From assembly GCF_024139115.2 (NCBI RefSeq), contig NC_085141.1, forward strand, positions 393,128,632-393,192,631: a stretch of 64,000 nucleotides of DNA, given 5' to 3'. Position 1 is the stretch's first letter. Each line of letters opens with the position of its first letter. Positions 54,116-64,000 of the stretch are shown here, in pieces. Source of the stretch: Armigeres subalbatus (lineage: Eukaryota; Arthropoda; Insecta; Diptera; Culicidae). A program made the position numbers and the translations under genes. The notes under the pieces were generated by a model. That model did no database searches. It saw only the letters and a program-made list of their open reading frames with translations, and was not told the origin of the DNA.

Positions 54116-55340
54116 GAAAATAAATTTCTTCTATTTCGTTGAAAATTTCTGGTTGGCACGTCATTTTCGCACGACCCCCTGTGCAACACTTCGAGTGGGT
54201 CGCGCGACATCTTTCTCATCCGATGGTTCCTTACCTAAAATTACAAACTCTCCTGTTCTTCAGCAGCTTCTTCAGATAATTCGTCCTTCCTTCCTGTCCG
54301 TCTTCAAAACCAGGATTTGGCAGGTAGAATTGAAAATTACTCCTCCGGTGGCAGCACCAAAACAAAAACAATATCCATCTCCGGATCCTCATTTCCAGTC
54401 ACTTCGCCTATGAAACATACCAGAAACATATTTGCGGGATTAGATTCGTCAATCGGATCACATCATTACACTTTATTTCACTTTTATTAAAGGATAAACT
54501 ATATAAAAAAAAGCAAATTACCGAAACTAAAATCACTTCAGCACCATCACTTTCACTACATATTCTTAACTGACGTTTCGTTGTTTACTCGATGAAGATT
54601 CAATGTGTGCGTGTGGATAACTTATGTTGCGCGACATGCTGTGCGATAATAGGGTAAGGTTACAACTCATTTTATTCGTGTTTCGTAGGGACCGATGAAA
54701 AATTCGGTGACAGAAACATGATGTAAAGTGATATTATGCAAATTCAGTCATTATATGCTTTTCAATAGCTTATGTTAGATTAAGCGTGATAAGCAGTAAT
54801 AAACTGATTTGCGGAGTTATGTTGAGTTATGTATCGTTGTGTCCGGTCCGAATAAAGTTCGGCATGTAGAGTAATAAAAATATACGTTCATTCACTCATG
54901 TGGGAGTGTACGTTTCATTCAGTAGCAAAGTACGGAATACAAGGAAAAGCCTTGGAAATGCTTTCGAAAGATGAAACAGTTATGCGGTAAATTCAGAATA
55001 TGGATGATGTTCCAATGTTTGGAGTAACCTTTAGTCTGGATGAACCTGTTTTGTTGATATATGTGAGAATTCGTTGTGTCGGTTAGTGTTGTAGTAGTGA
55101 CTTGAGCTAAAATTGGAGTATTTCAGAATCAAGGTCATGGTTAGGAAGTTTGTGTGATGTTGTTGTCGGGTGCCCATTGAAGCTAAATTGAGTAAAAATG
55201 AAACGTCGGGTGAATGAATACAATAGTCTATTTTTTTTTTGGTTTGATGAATCCGTTGTTTAGAGTATTACAATAATCAGTATAAAGGAAAGATCAAATT
55301 ACAGAAAAAGTATATACGAAATAAGTAGTAGAATTTACCC
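54116..55340. other. Intergenic, no supported gene
   Basis: A 100-codon plus-strand ORF (54111-54413) has no recognisable content. The remainder is AT-rich without a repeat family seen elsewhere in this window. Confidence 0.35.
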
Positions 55341-55380
55341 TACGAAAATTTGGTTGTGATTCCACAACCAAATTTTCGTA
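55341..55380. repeat. Perfect 18-base hairpin with 4-base loop
   Basis: TACGAAAATTTGGTTGTG, loop ATTC, then the exact reverse complement. No T run follows, so a terminator role is not supported. It may be a short palindromic insertion. Confidence 0.75.
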
Positions 55381-58300
55381 AAACAAGCTCGGTGTTATGT
55401 AGCGTTTGCTACAATCTGCGAAAACTTTAGGATAGATAACAAAATACATAATTATAACACATAGGTTTCTCCATACGCTAATTTGTGTCACGTACGCCAA
55501 ATGGTAGGCTAGCAAAAGCGAAACGACACTGACCGCTTACCATAAAACGATAGGTCGCGATTTCCGCCGCGCTCGATTTCGCGAGATCAAGGTCAGGTCC
55601 AAGGAAGTCTTCAGGAAGATTGGGCAAGAGAGTCGTGGCTGCACCCGAAATTGCACGAAGAGCCAGCGGTCAAATTAACGTCTCGTAATCATCCAATCGG
55701 TCGAAAAGGTTCGCGGAAATCCGAATTGAATTCGGCGAGGTCACGTTCCTTAATCTGAGGATCACGGTTTCGCTCACTTTCGTCCGAACCGCAGATAACA
55801 GTGGAAGTGTCTTGCTTTGTTCGTGTTTCGTAATTTAATTTGTAAGTTAAAAAGCAACGTGGTTGAACTTGATATTTGTATTTAATTTAATTCTCCTCGT
55901 TTAGTTCAAGTAGTGCAAGTAAATATAGTGTGCGTCGTAGGCTAGATTTGTGCGTCTAAAATCAATCTAGGCCAGGTAATGTTAATTGTGCTATTGTGAA
56001 ATCTGTGCAGTATGGTAATTGTCTTGAGTAGCCGACGGCTATATCTCTTCCAAGCGCCAGGTCAGCGGAAACCCCGGGACGAGAGACCCCGGCAGCCTTC
56101 AACTTGTCCGGTAGGAAGCGATCCGTCAGCAAATCGCTTCAGTGGGGAATTGTGGTCGTCAATTGCCACCATCGACCAAACCGCCATTCGTCGACACGTG
56201 GAAGTCGCCAACCACCATTCATTGGCCCACGTGGCGATCATCAATCGCCAACCGACATCAGCGGTAACAGCAGCGCAGGATACAGCAGAAGCAGTAACCA
56301 TCTGGTGAGTCCGGACCAATTATTCTTGCGTGAAGTGTGGCGTCCGCTGAGGACGCCACGGAGAAGTTTTTTGTGCCAACCGTAGGTTGAAGAGCATGGC
56401 TTGCTAAAAAGTTCAAACATTTCGAGGAATTGAGGTTGGGTGTCGGCGAGATACAAATCGTGCGCACGTATCGTAATTTATGGCCGCCCACCCAACCCAA
56501 TCTGATTAGACACCCGGGTGCAACAGCATTAGCCGTTACGTTGCTGCATCGTCGTCGCATCACTGGGAATGAAGACATGAAAAACAAACACAAAAGCACA
56601 GATAGAGTAGTTGAAACGCACACAGATAGAATAGGATAGGTAAAGAGGAGAGAAAGTAAATTAATATAAACAAGCATGCTTGAATAAATAAAACCTATAA
56701 TTAAAATGTAGAATAAACCTTTGTCGTAAACCATCACTACTGTAATAAATGTTATTCGTAAAATACAGGTTATCCTATTTGTTAAATACATGTTTTGAGT
56801 GTTTCTACGTTGCTTCGGATTCGTTTGTAGTTTAATTTATTTTGTCTTGAGTTTGAATTTATGTTGCGCGACCCTTTAGCTACCATCGCGACTCTGGTGG
56901 AGGATAGCGTAAACTCCCGATGATGATGAAATGACGTCTTGTTGCGTCGTCATGAGTATGCGTGACCTCTTACCGTGATTTTTGAGATTTGATTGATGTT
57001 GCGAGAGTTATGCTGATGCGTCAATAGGGGTTTCTACCTGTCCCATTTTGGGAAAGTAGTCGCACTGGATCGATCTCTTTCTTCTTTGAAGATTATACTT
57101 GGACTCGCCTTGATTGAGTCTCATCCGGGCAAACAAACTTGGTGTGCGGTCTCCTTTATTGGAGTGGCGCTTAAGCCGCACATTTTCATAAGATCGCCAG
57201 TGCCAGCTACAACGTATGGGCAGTTCAACACGGACATTTTCGCCTACTATGCAGGACAACGTATGCCGGGTCGACTAGTTATTGTATGAAACCTTTGTAT
57301 ATGTATATAATTCTGCAAGGTTTTGATACACGAAATCTAAGCTTTTTATACAAATACTGTATTGAAATAATATGCAGTTGTGAGATTTCAATACAATGGT
57401 TAAATTAAAATTACATACGCAGAACTGTATTTATATCTGCCATTTGCTTGTTGGGTGTGCCTTTCCTTTAAGCCGTTGGTTCAGATGGCGCCATTACATT
57501 TGTCACGACCGATGTTTATAATCCAATTCGTCAGTTGTGATGTACTGGTCCTTTCGCTGACTCAGCTTGATTATTTTTCACCAAATGGTAGCCGATGATC
57601 CATCACCGGATTCACCTTGAATTGGGCAGTATCTGTGATGGTGCAGACTGATACTCAGTCGCAGGCAACAGGTGTTGTACCTTCTTAATTTTGTTTTTTT
57701 TAATTTGCTTAAATTTAATTTCAAACTCAGCCAGTAGGCTTTGGATAATACGTTGAGTTAGTACGTCGTACAATTCGAGAACCCGAAAAGATGAACATTA
57801 CCATTTCTGATTGCCGAATAGTTAGACACTACTCACTGAACAACGGAGTATGTGTGACAATCGCTCTTCAAAGAATCTTCATTTTCTGCCTCAGGTTTTA
57901 GGAGAGTTTCAGTAATGAACGCCACGTCCAACTCCTTGTCAGCAAGAAGATGTTGATTATTCGACCGGGATCCGAGATAGCCACATATTCCATTTCGCGG
58001 AATGCTGCAACACTATTCTTTGGAAGGGGTCTAATTGAAGCTTTCTTCGGATTTACAGGAGCTCGTTCCGTGTTCCATGGAAATAGCTTTCCTTCGAATT
58101 GAAACAATTTGTACACTGCGTGACATCGCAGTGCACGGGCCTGCCTCGCTTTCAGACAACGATGGTGTAATTAATTTCTACGACCAGTTTCAGGTCCTTC
58201 CAGGTAGTACCATGGATTTTTCGTTCCCCAACTCGACATTTTCATGAGCCGACATCCACTCACGAAGGGTTGACTATATTGTCTTTGCCCTATTACAATT

Positions 58301-60719
58301 AGAGAAACGGGCGAGATCCCCAGCATGTGGTTTGTTTTTCGGCATTTTTCAGAGTAAATTATCTTCCTTATCTTGGGCACAATTTTTATCTTTCATAACC
58401 GAAAGGAAAGCTGACAAAATAATTTACGAAGCATTCCGTTGAAAACGCTTGTAACATAATTTTCGGTAAATCTCAGAAACTGGAATGTCACTTCCGAATA
58501 TCCATTAAGCTCATTCGAAGAACTGTATACAGACACAGGTGAATGCTGTACAAGCAGAACACACTTCACTGAAATCAGCTTCAAGAAAAACGTTTCCTTT
58601 CTCATCACAGCATTGCCACCAAGTAGCGACTCTTCGTTTACAGCATTTCAACAGAAGTACAATGAATCATTTCAATTTGCAAAGTCGTATGATTTACGAG
58701 TGCATGCAAACGGAGGCAATGCAATGCTAAGGCAAGCGGCAGTATTTTACTGCGCCAAGTCGTTGTTTTCCTCGGCGACGACGACGACGACGACAATGGG
58801 CTTCTTGAGAACAAACACTCTTTCACAGAAGTACTGCTGGAAGCTCAAAAAGTCTGCAGACAGACATTTAGGGTATTGTTGGGTGACTTACGTAAATAAC
58901 AAATATCGGAATGCATATTTTATGTGGCTGATTAAAACTGTAAGCTGAATTTTGTCTTTTTCAGCATATGAAACTGATGAAATCGAAGTATATTTTATTT
59001 ACTAAAAAAATATAATAAATAAAAGAAAAATATATACCTTAATTTAATTACATTTATGTGTTAAATATGAGATATGCAGCTTGACGGTCCAAAATACAGC
59101 CCTTCCCCTATATGTGTTTGAAAACGCGTAGACAAAAATATTATAGGGTTTCGATTGGATTGAATTCAAGCGAAAACCAACTTTAGCCCCTTTATACTTC
59201 TTACTGCTTGTCTCCCTCCACAATTCATTGCACAACTGCATGGAGCGGAGGGGGTGATGAAACAACTGAACGAATAAGCTTTGTAACTACGGATGGATCG
59301 AGGCTGGTAGCGGAAGTAAACGCCGCTTCTTTTCGGGGATGCTTTATCATTCATAGCAGATGTCGAAGGAAATTACTTCACCGTGCATCCACTTGCTTCC
59401 CGGACCGTGCCGGTAAGTTGGGATCTGAGTCCCATCAGAGGGTGGTTCTTAGAATGGTGACATCAGCATTGTTTTCGGGGCTGAGCTCAGGAGGCAGATA
59501 AGGCGTTACAGTTTCACACACCAGCGAGCGGGCAAGGCGTGGGGATTCAGAAGACGGTGTTGATGGTTGGTACGAAAATGTTATTCGAGCCAAGGAGATG
59601 GAATCGGTAGTTTGATGAAGGCAGCGAATAAGCTGAGCACACTTTCGACAGAATGGGTGTTTGATGTTGTCTTAGTATAATGAGTGGTTGACACTGTAGA
59701 ACAAAACTATAAACTTATTACCGTAGTTTTGGTATGCGTTTGTTAGACCAATTGGAAAGCAAATGGCGTGTGTTATATGAACCCTGGAAATATAATTGTA
59801 TTAAGGTCCCTCGCTTTTTACGGCTTTAAGGTTATCTATATCCAGATAGTATAATTAAAGGGTATTCTCGAGAAAAGCTGAAGCATCAAAGAGAAGATGT
59901 ATAAATAAAAATTCCATAACTTCACCACTCCCTTATGTATTAAATTAGATTATATTTATTCTCATCCATATCGGAACAGTATTCCAATTTAATAGACATT
60001 CCCTTGCTGTAGCATGTTTCCTTTATTGTCGTCACAATCCTACAGAGATCCAGCAGCTCGCTTTGATGTGACGGATGTGTTCCCTCGAACGGCAACAAAT
60101 GGAAAATAAAATTTTCTCCAACGCAAGATGACGTGTGTGACGTCGAAGACGAAGACAAATGTAACGAATTTATCTACTCTGGTTTGGAACTCTTAAGTGG
60201 TGCTTTGCAAATGTTCCGGGTGCTTCCTGGAAGGTTTGATGATTGATGGAAACGTGTTGCCAAAATTTGACAGTATGAGACGGGAGCGAGCATGAAGAAT
60301 GCCTGAATTAAATCCAGTTTGATGGGCGTTTACTCTATGAAGAATTGTGCAAAAAAAGTGATCACAAAACGTTTCAATTTTTGTAATGGAAGGTAATCTG
60401 AATATTTTGAAATGAATCTTCATAGAACCAACAAACCAACAAAATCTTTTAAATATGCGCAATAAATCGAATTATCAACAATATTCATAGTTTCTGAAAG
60501 TATCATTCGTGAATGATTAAATATAAATTAATATATGTAGAAGCTATCAGAATACCTTGGTGCTGATTAGAACATGCATGCTAGCCACGAGATAGGATTT
60601 ATAGTTCGGTAAAGATACAAGACGGTGTACGCCGGTGACGGTAGTACAACCTGGATCAGTGTAGTTCAAACTTTAATTACTATTGCGAAAACGCACAGGA
60701 AGACTTGTATTCAAACAAA
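55381..60719. other. Long stretch without a supported gene
   Basis: ORFs up to 177 codons (minus 56258-56791) are present but none has a known motif. The 55540-56340 part is GC-richer, ends in CATCTGGTGAGTCC (a good 5' splice site at 56305-56311) and could be a non-coding first exon on the plus strand. A 9-base-arm hairpin (GTGGCGTCC...GGACGCCAC) follows at 56337-56359. (GAC)n is at 58778-58796. Nothing else can be named. Confidence 0.35.
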
Positions 60720-61747
60720 CTCCTCGGAAGCCTCCTTTCAAGAGGCTCGGAAGCCCCCTCTCAAGAGGCTCGGAAGCCCCCTCTCAAGAGGCTCGGAAGC
60801 CTTCTTTCAAGAGGCTCGGAAGCCTCCTTTCAAGAGGCTCGGAAGCCTCCTTTCAAGAGGCTCGGAAGCCTCCTTTCAAGAGGCTCGGAAGCCTCCTTTC
60901 AAGAGGCTCGGAAGCCTCCTTTCAAGAGGCTCAGAAGCCTTTTTTTTATTGTCTTTATTAATGAGGCTTTCGGCCCTTGACCGGTTCACCTCATATCGCT
61001 CGGAAGCCTCCTTTCAAGAGGCTCGGAAGCCTCCTTTCAAGAGGCTCGGAAGCATTGATTCAAGAGGCTCGGAAGCCTTGATTCAAGAGGCTATGAAGCC
61101 CCTACCCAAGAGGCTCGGAATGCTCCTTTCAAAAGGGCTCGGAAGCCTCCTTTCAAGAGGTACGGAAGCCTCTTTTCAAGTGTTTAGGTTGCCTCCTTTC
61201 AAGGGGCTCGTAAGCCTCCTTTTAAGAGACTCGGAAGCTGCTGTCCAGAAGCCTGGAAGTCTACTTTCAAGTGGCTCCGAAGTCTCCTTTCAAGAGGCTA
61301 GGAAGCCTCCTTTCAAGAGGCTGTGAAGCCTCTTCCCAAGAGGCTCGAAATGCTCATTTCAAGAGGCTCGGAAGCCTCTTTTCATGTGGTTAGGTTGCCT
61401 CCTTTCAAGAGCAGGCTCAAAATCCTGCTTTCAAGAGGCTCTGACGTCTACTTTCAAGTAATTCGGAAGCCTCCTTTCAAGAGGCTCGGAAGCCTCGCTT
61501 CAAGAAGCTCGGAACTCTTCTTTCAAGAGGCTCAGAAGCGTCCTTTCAAGATGCAAAAGAAGCCTTGTTTTAAGTGGATTGAAAACTGACATCAAGAGGC
61601 TCGGAAGCCTATCTACAAGAGGCTCAGAAGCCTCTTATCAAGAGGCGCTGAAGCCAACTTCAAAGATATTTAAAAGTTGAAAGGAGCTTCCCTTCAAAGG
61701 GTTCGCAATTATTTTTTCAGTAGGATTGGAAGCCTTGAGAACCGCTG
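60720..61747. mobile_element. Truncated hAT-type element copy with array C
   Basis: About 40 units of CTCGGAAGCCTC + CTTTCAAGAGG are present, the first ten almost identical, decaying rightward. The right end GAAGCCTTGAGAACCGCTG at 61747 matches the hAT-type right terminus at 39073. The left terminus is absent, and the array starts abruptly at 60720. ORFs to 233 codons are repeat artefacts. Confidence 0.8.
60951..61004 (-). mobile_element. Minimal LINE-type 3' tail inserted in array C
   Basis: Minus strand: GTGAACCGGTCAAGGGCCGA, then AAGCCTCATTAATAAAGACA and an A run. About 54 bases interrupt otherwise regular 24-base units, consistent with an extremely 5'-truncated retrotransposon insertion. 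Confidence 0.55.
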
Positions 61748-63210
61748 AATTACGACATTGATGCGCTGAAGAAGAAGATCCTAAGAACTGACTAAACATC
61801 TCCTCCAGCTACGTGCTTATCTAAATGAAGAGCGAGCCATCAGTGAAAAGCAGTTTGATCGCCTACATACTGAACTTAGTAACAGCGATCGCTCCAACTT
61901 CAAAATCAATTAGAGAATAATGTACATAGGTGAATAACTCAATTTAATTGAGAAAGCAGAAAATTTTGTCCATTCCAGCTATCAAACTATTCATGCAGGC
62001 TGCAGGCAAGTTACCAACTGCTTTCGGCTGCCAGTAACCAACCTTTGAAATAGACCGTCCGTTTTCTCACTCCTACGATCTTAACAAAATTCAAATCAAT
62101 CATAAACTCGGATTTCTCACGGATCTGGCACCATTTGATTTATTCACTCACTTGAGCGCTAAGTCCATATTTCACAAGAAGTAATGAAACAAATTAAATA
62201 TAATTCGTAACAATTGACCTTTGTTGAGTGTCATAAAATCTATTATTGAAATGGTAACGGAGATTTTGAGTACTGCCGCAAACGTAAAATGTTTTTCGTA
62301 CATTTAGGATAAAGCACAGTCTCGTTTTCTAAACAACTCCGCTGGTGGTGTTATCAATTGCGAACTATTCGTTACCCCATGTGGGTCATTCTAGTTACGC
62401 TAAACTACTGAATAACCCTATAAAGAGCGGGTACTGGTTAGTTGCTCGTTTCAATTGATAACCTCATAGGAGCAATCTCTTTTCACTCTGGTTACGGTTC
62501 AGACATCGCTCTCAATATGAAAAAAAAATCGCGGACCAACATCCAAACATGTTTCCACCATGCACCGAATTTATGTTTGACAAAGACCCGTTCACATGTT
62601 TTGCTACGGCTCAAAATCACGCCAGCCTAACTGAATACTGGAACGATGGAACGCATTCTGAACTTTTTGGATTTTTTTTTTTGATTGATGGTGATACTCG
62701 TATCGACCTGGGCACACTTCAATGGGCAGCTGAATAAATGCATCATAAAACATAATTTGGTAAAAGACTGAAACTTTTGGCGGAGGAAGTTGAATTAAGG
62801 GTGACGGAAAACAATTATTTGAGTTTCAAGTCGAGTCAAGTACAAGACACTGAAGCCGGCCTTACTGTTGAGGTCGAAATACGTATCTGTCAAGATAGAA
62901 TTAAGTGGTGGAATTCAATGGGATTGTATTAACTCGTCTTATGACAAGTGAAGACATTCCACTAAAAAGCTCAAAATTATTTTCTTATCAAATATTTGAT
63001 ATAACTTGGATTTTGACAAGGGAAACATTGAAATTTGAAATGCCTAACCGTAACTTTAAGGCCGATTAACATATTTTTTTAGTCCATTCAATCCGATTTA
63101 TTCTGAAACAAGCACAATTCAATACACGGAGTCGCGACTTCTTCTACACGTATTTTGGAATTTATGCGATTGTTTGTTTTTCGGCCTAATCGTTTGCCGC
63201 TTAACAATCT
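61748..63210. other. Intergenic, no supported gene; weak TATA box at 62419
   Basis: TATAAAGAGC (62419-62428) is followed by TTAGTTGCTCG about 28 bases on. Two short overlapping ORFs (62442-62630 and 62549-62737) lie behind it, neither recognisable. The sequence around 62450-62740 could include an exon of an unknown gene. Confidence 0.3.
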
Positions 63211-63218
63211 ACAGCTTC

Positions 63219-63282
63219 GTGAATTGGCAGAAAATTTTAAACTTTGATACTTAACCAAGTTTAAAATTTCCTGCCAATTCAC
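63219..63282. repeat. Imperfect hairpin, ~26-base arms
   Basis: GTGAATTGGCAGAAAATTTT then AAACTT pairs with AAGTTTAAAATTTCCTGCCA then ATTCAC, with few mismatches. A fragment of the same sequence (GGCAGGAAATTTAAACTTG) reappears at 63790-63808, on the other side of the minisatellite block. Confidence 0.65.
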
Positions 63283-63324
63283 TTGCCAGATCTCAAAACT
63301 CAATTCTCATCAATTGCATCGGTT

Positions 63325-63745
63325 AAAAGCATACGGTTCATTCGAACCGTCCGGAAGTTCCTCCGGGAACTTCCGGAGGAGTTCCCGGAGGAACTTCCGG
63401 AGGAGTTCCCGGAGGAACTTCCGGAGGAGTTTCGGAGGAACTTCCGGAGGAGTTCGGAGGAACTTCCGGAGGAGTTCGGAGGAACTTCCGGAGGAGTTCG
63501 GAGGAACTTCGGAGGAGTTCCCGGAGGAACTTCCGGAGGAGTTCCCGGAGGAACTTCCGGTGGAGGTCCCGGATGAACTGCCGGAGGAGTTCCCGGAGGA
63601 ACTTCCGGAGGAGTTCGGAGGAACTTCGGAGGAGTTCGGAGGAACTTCCGGAGGAGTTCGGAGGAACTTCGGAGGAGTTCCGGAGGAACTTCCGGAGGAG
63701 TTCCCGGAGGAACTTCCGGACAGTTTGAATGAACCAGATGCTTTT
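63325..63745. mobile_element. Inverted-repeat-bounded block filled with 24-base minisatellite (array D)
   Basis: AAAAGCATACGGTTCATTCG then AACCGTCCGGAAGTTCC at the left is mirrored at the right (GGAACTTCCGGACAGTTTGA then ATGAACCAGATGCTTTT). Between them are about 14 units of GGAGTTCCCGGA + GGAACTTCCGGA, some shortened (GGAGTTCGGA). This gives a short foldback-type element whose body is satellite. Opposite-strand ORFs (63300-63749) are artefacts. Confidence 0.75.
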
Positions 63746-63832
63746 GCAATGCAGTGATGATAGGACTGAATCTGATGGCAGAGATGAAATGGCAGGAAAT
63801 TTAAACTTGAAATATCAAAGTTCCGAAAACAA

Positions 63833-64000
63833 AGAGTTCCCGGAGGAACTTCCGGAGGAGTTCTCGGAGGAACTTCCGGAGGAGTTCTCGGAGGAACTTC
63901 CGGAGGAGTTCCCGGAGGAACTTCCGGAGGAGTTCCCGGAGGAACTTCCGGAGGAGTTCCCGGAGGAACTTCCGGAGGAGTTCCCGGAGGAACTTCCGGA
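63833..64000. repeat. 24-base minisatellite array D, continuing beyond the window
   Basis: Seven regular units of GGAGTTCYCGGA + GGAACTTCCGGA are present, running off the window end. The core GGAACTTCCGGAGGA is shared with arrays A and B read on the other strand. Confidence 0.92.

Noticed and set aside
55341..55380. Rho-independent-type terminator
   Set aside because: It is a perfect hairpin, but without a T run and in a eukaryotic context.
56258..56791. 177-codon minus-strand ORF with hydrophobic segments
   Set aside because: It runs against a GC-rich block that reads better as a plus-strand non-coding exon with a 5' splice site. No family was recognised.
60625..61326. 233-codon frame reading SLLSRGSEASFQEARKP repeats
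   Set aside because: This is the array C minisatellite inside a hAT-type element. The same peptide pattern appears at 38106 in a different, broken form.

Overview
The window looks like nuclear DNA of an aedine mosquito. The reasons are AT-rich, intron-bearing eukaryotic sequence, copies matching my memory of the Aedes tRNA-derived SINE Feilai, R1-, I- and RTE-type non-LTR retrotransposons, many small inverted-repeat elements, and one small secreted serine protease gene of insect type. Species cannot be fixed by eye. Only one host gene is well supported: a chymotrypsin-like protease on the minus strand at 41698-42524, with one 59-base intron, a TATA box and a poly(A) signal. A duplicated small ORF at 52.2-53.5 kb is a weaker candidate. 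Almost everything else is transposable elements or their remnants, arrays of 24-base minisatellite repeats, or unassigned AT-rich intergenic DNA.

Layout. 0-2.4 kb: SINE head, TTAA-flanked MITE, 1-kb foldback, complete minus-strand SINE. 2.8-7.1 kb: a 5'-truncated R1-clade retrotransposon inserted, with a 10-base target duplication, into a GGCCGAA-type minisatellite. 7.1-7.5 kb: Ty3/gypsy integrase remnant. 10.6-22.8 kb: an I-clade retrotransposon bounded by a 13-base target duplication, its gag ORF split by a 6.3-kb inverted-repeat element whose ends read CACAGTG and whose flanks are a near-perfect 5-base duplication, as in Transib transposons. That element carries several younger insertions. 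23-23.8 kb: element built of four ~167-base tandem units plus a CA microsatellite. 25.2-27.6 and 34-36.2 kb: large 24-base (2 x 12) minisatellite arrays. 36.58-39.07 kb: a hAT-type element with exact 8-base duplication carrying a second, different 24-base minisatellite. 41.7-42.5 kb: protease gene. 45.4-46.4 kb: one MITE containing three smaller MITEs. 46.8-49.1 kb: RTE-like remnants and a second hAT-array copy interrupted by a TA-flanked MITE. 49.2-51.5 kb: a second R1-clade copy, full at its 5' end but with endonuclease and reverse transcriptase deleted. 52-53.6 kb: duplicated ORF with GC boxes. 60.7-61.7 kb: third hAT-array copy. 63.3-64 kb: third GGAAGTTCC array, one block of it enclosed by an inverted repeat.

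How it fits together: the window is a record of successive insertions. Several events can be ordered because the interrupted target can be read from its own flanks or from an uninterrupted copy elsewhere in the window. The very long open frames over the minisatellites (up to ~490 codons) are consequences of a repeat length divisible by three and are not genes. No CRISPR array, rRNA gene or free tRNA gene was seen.
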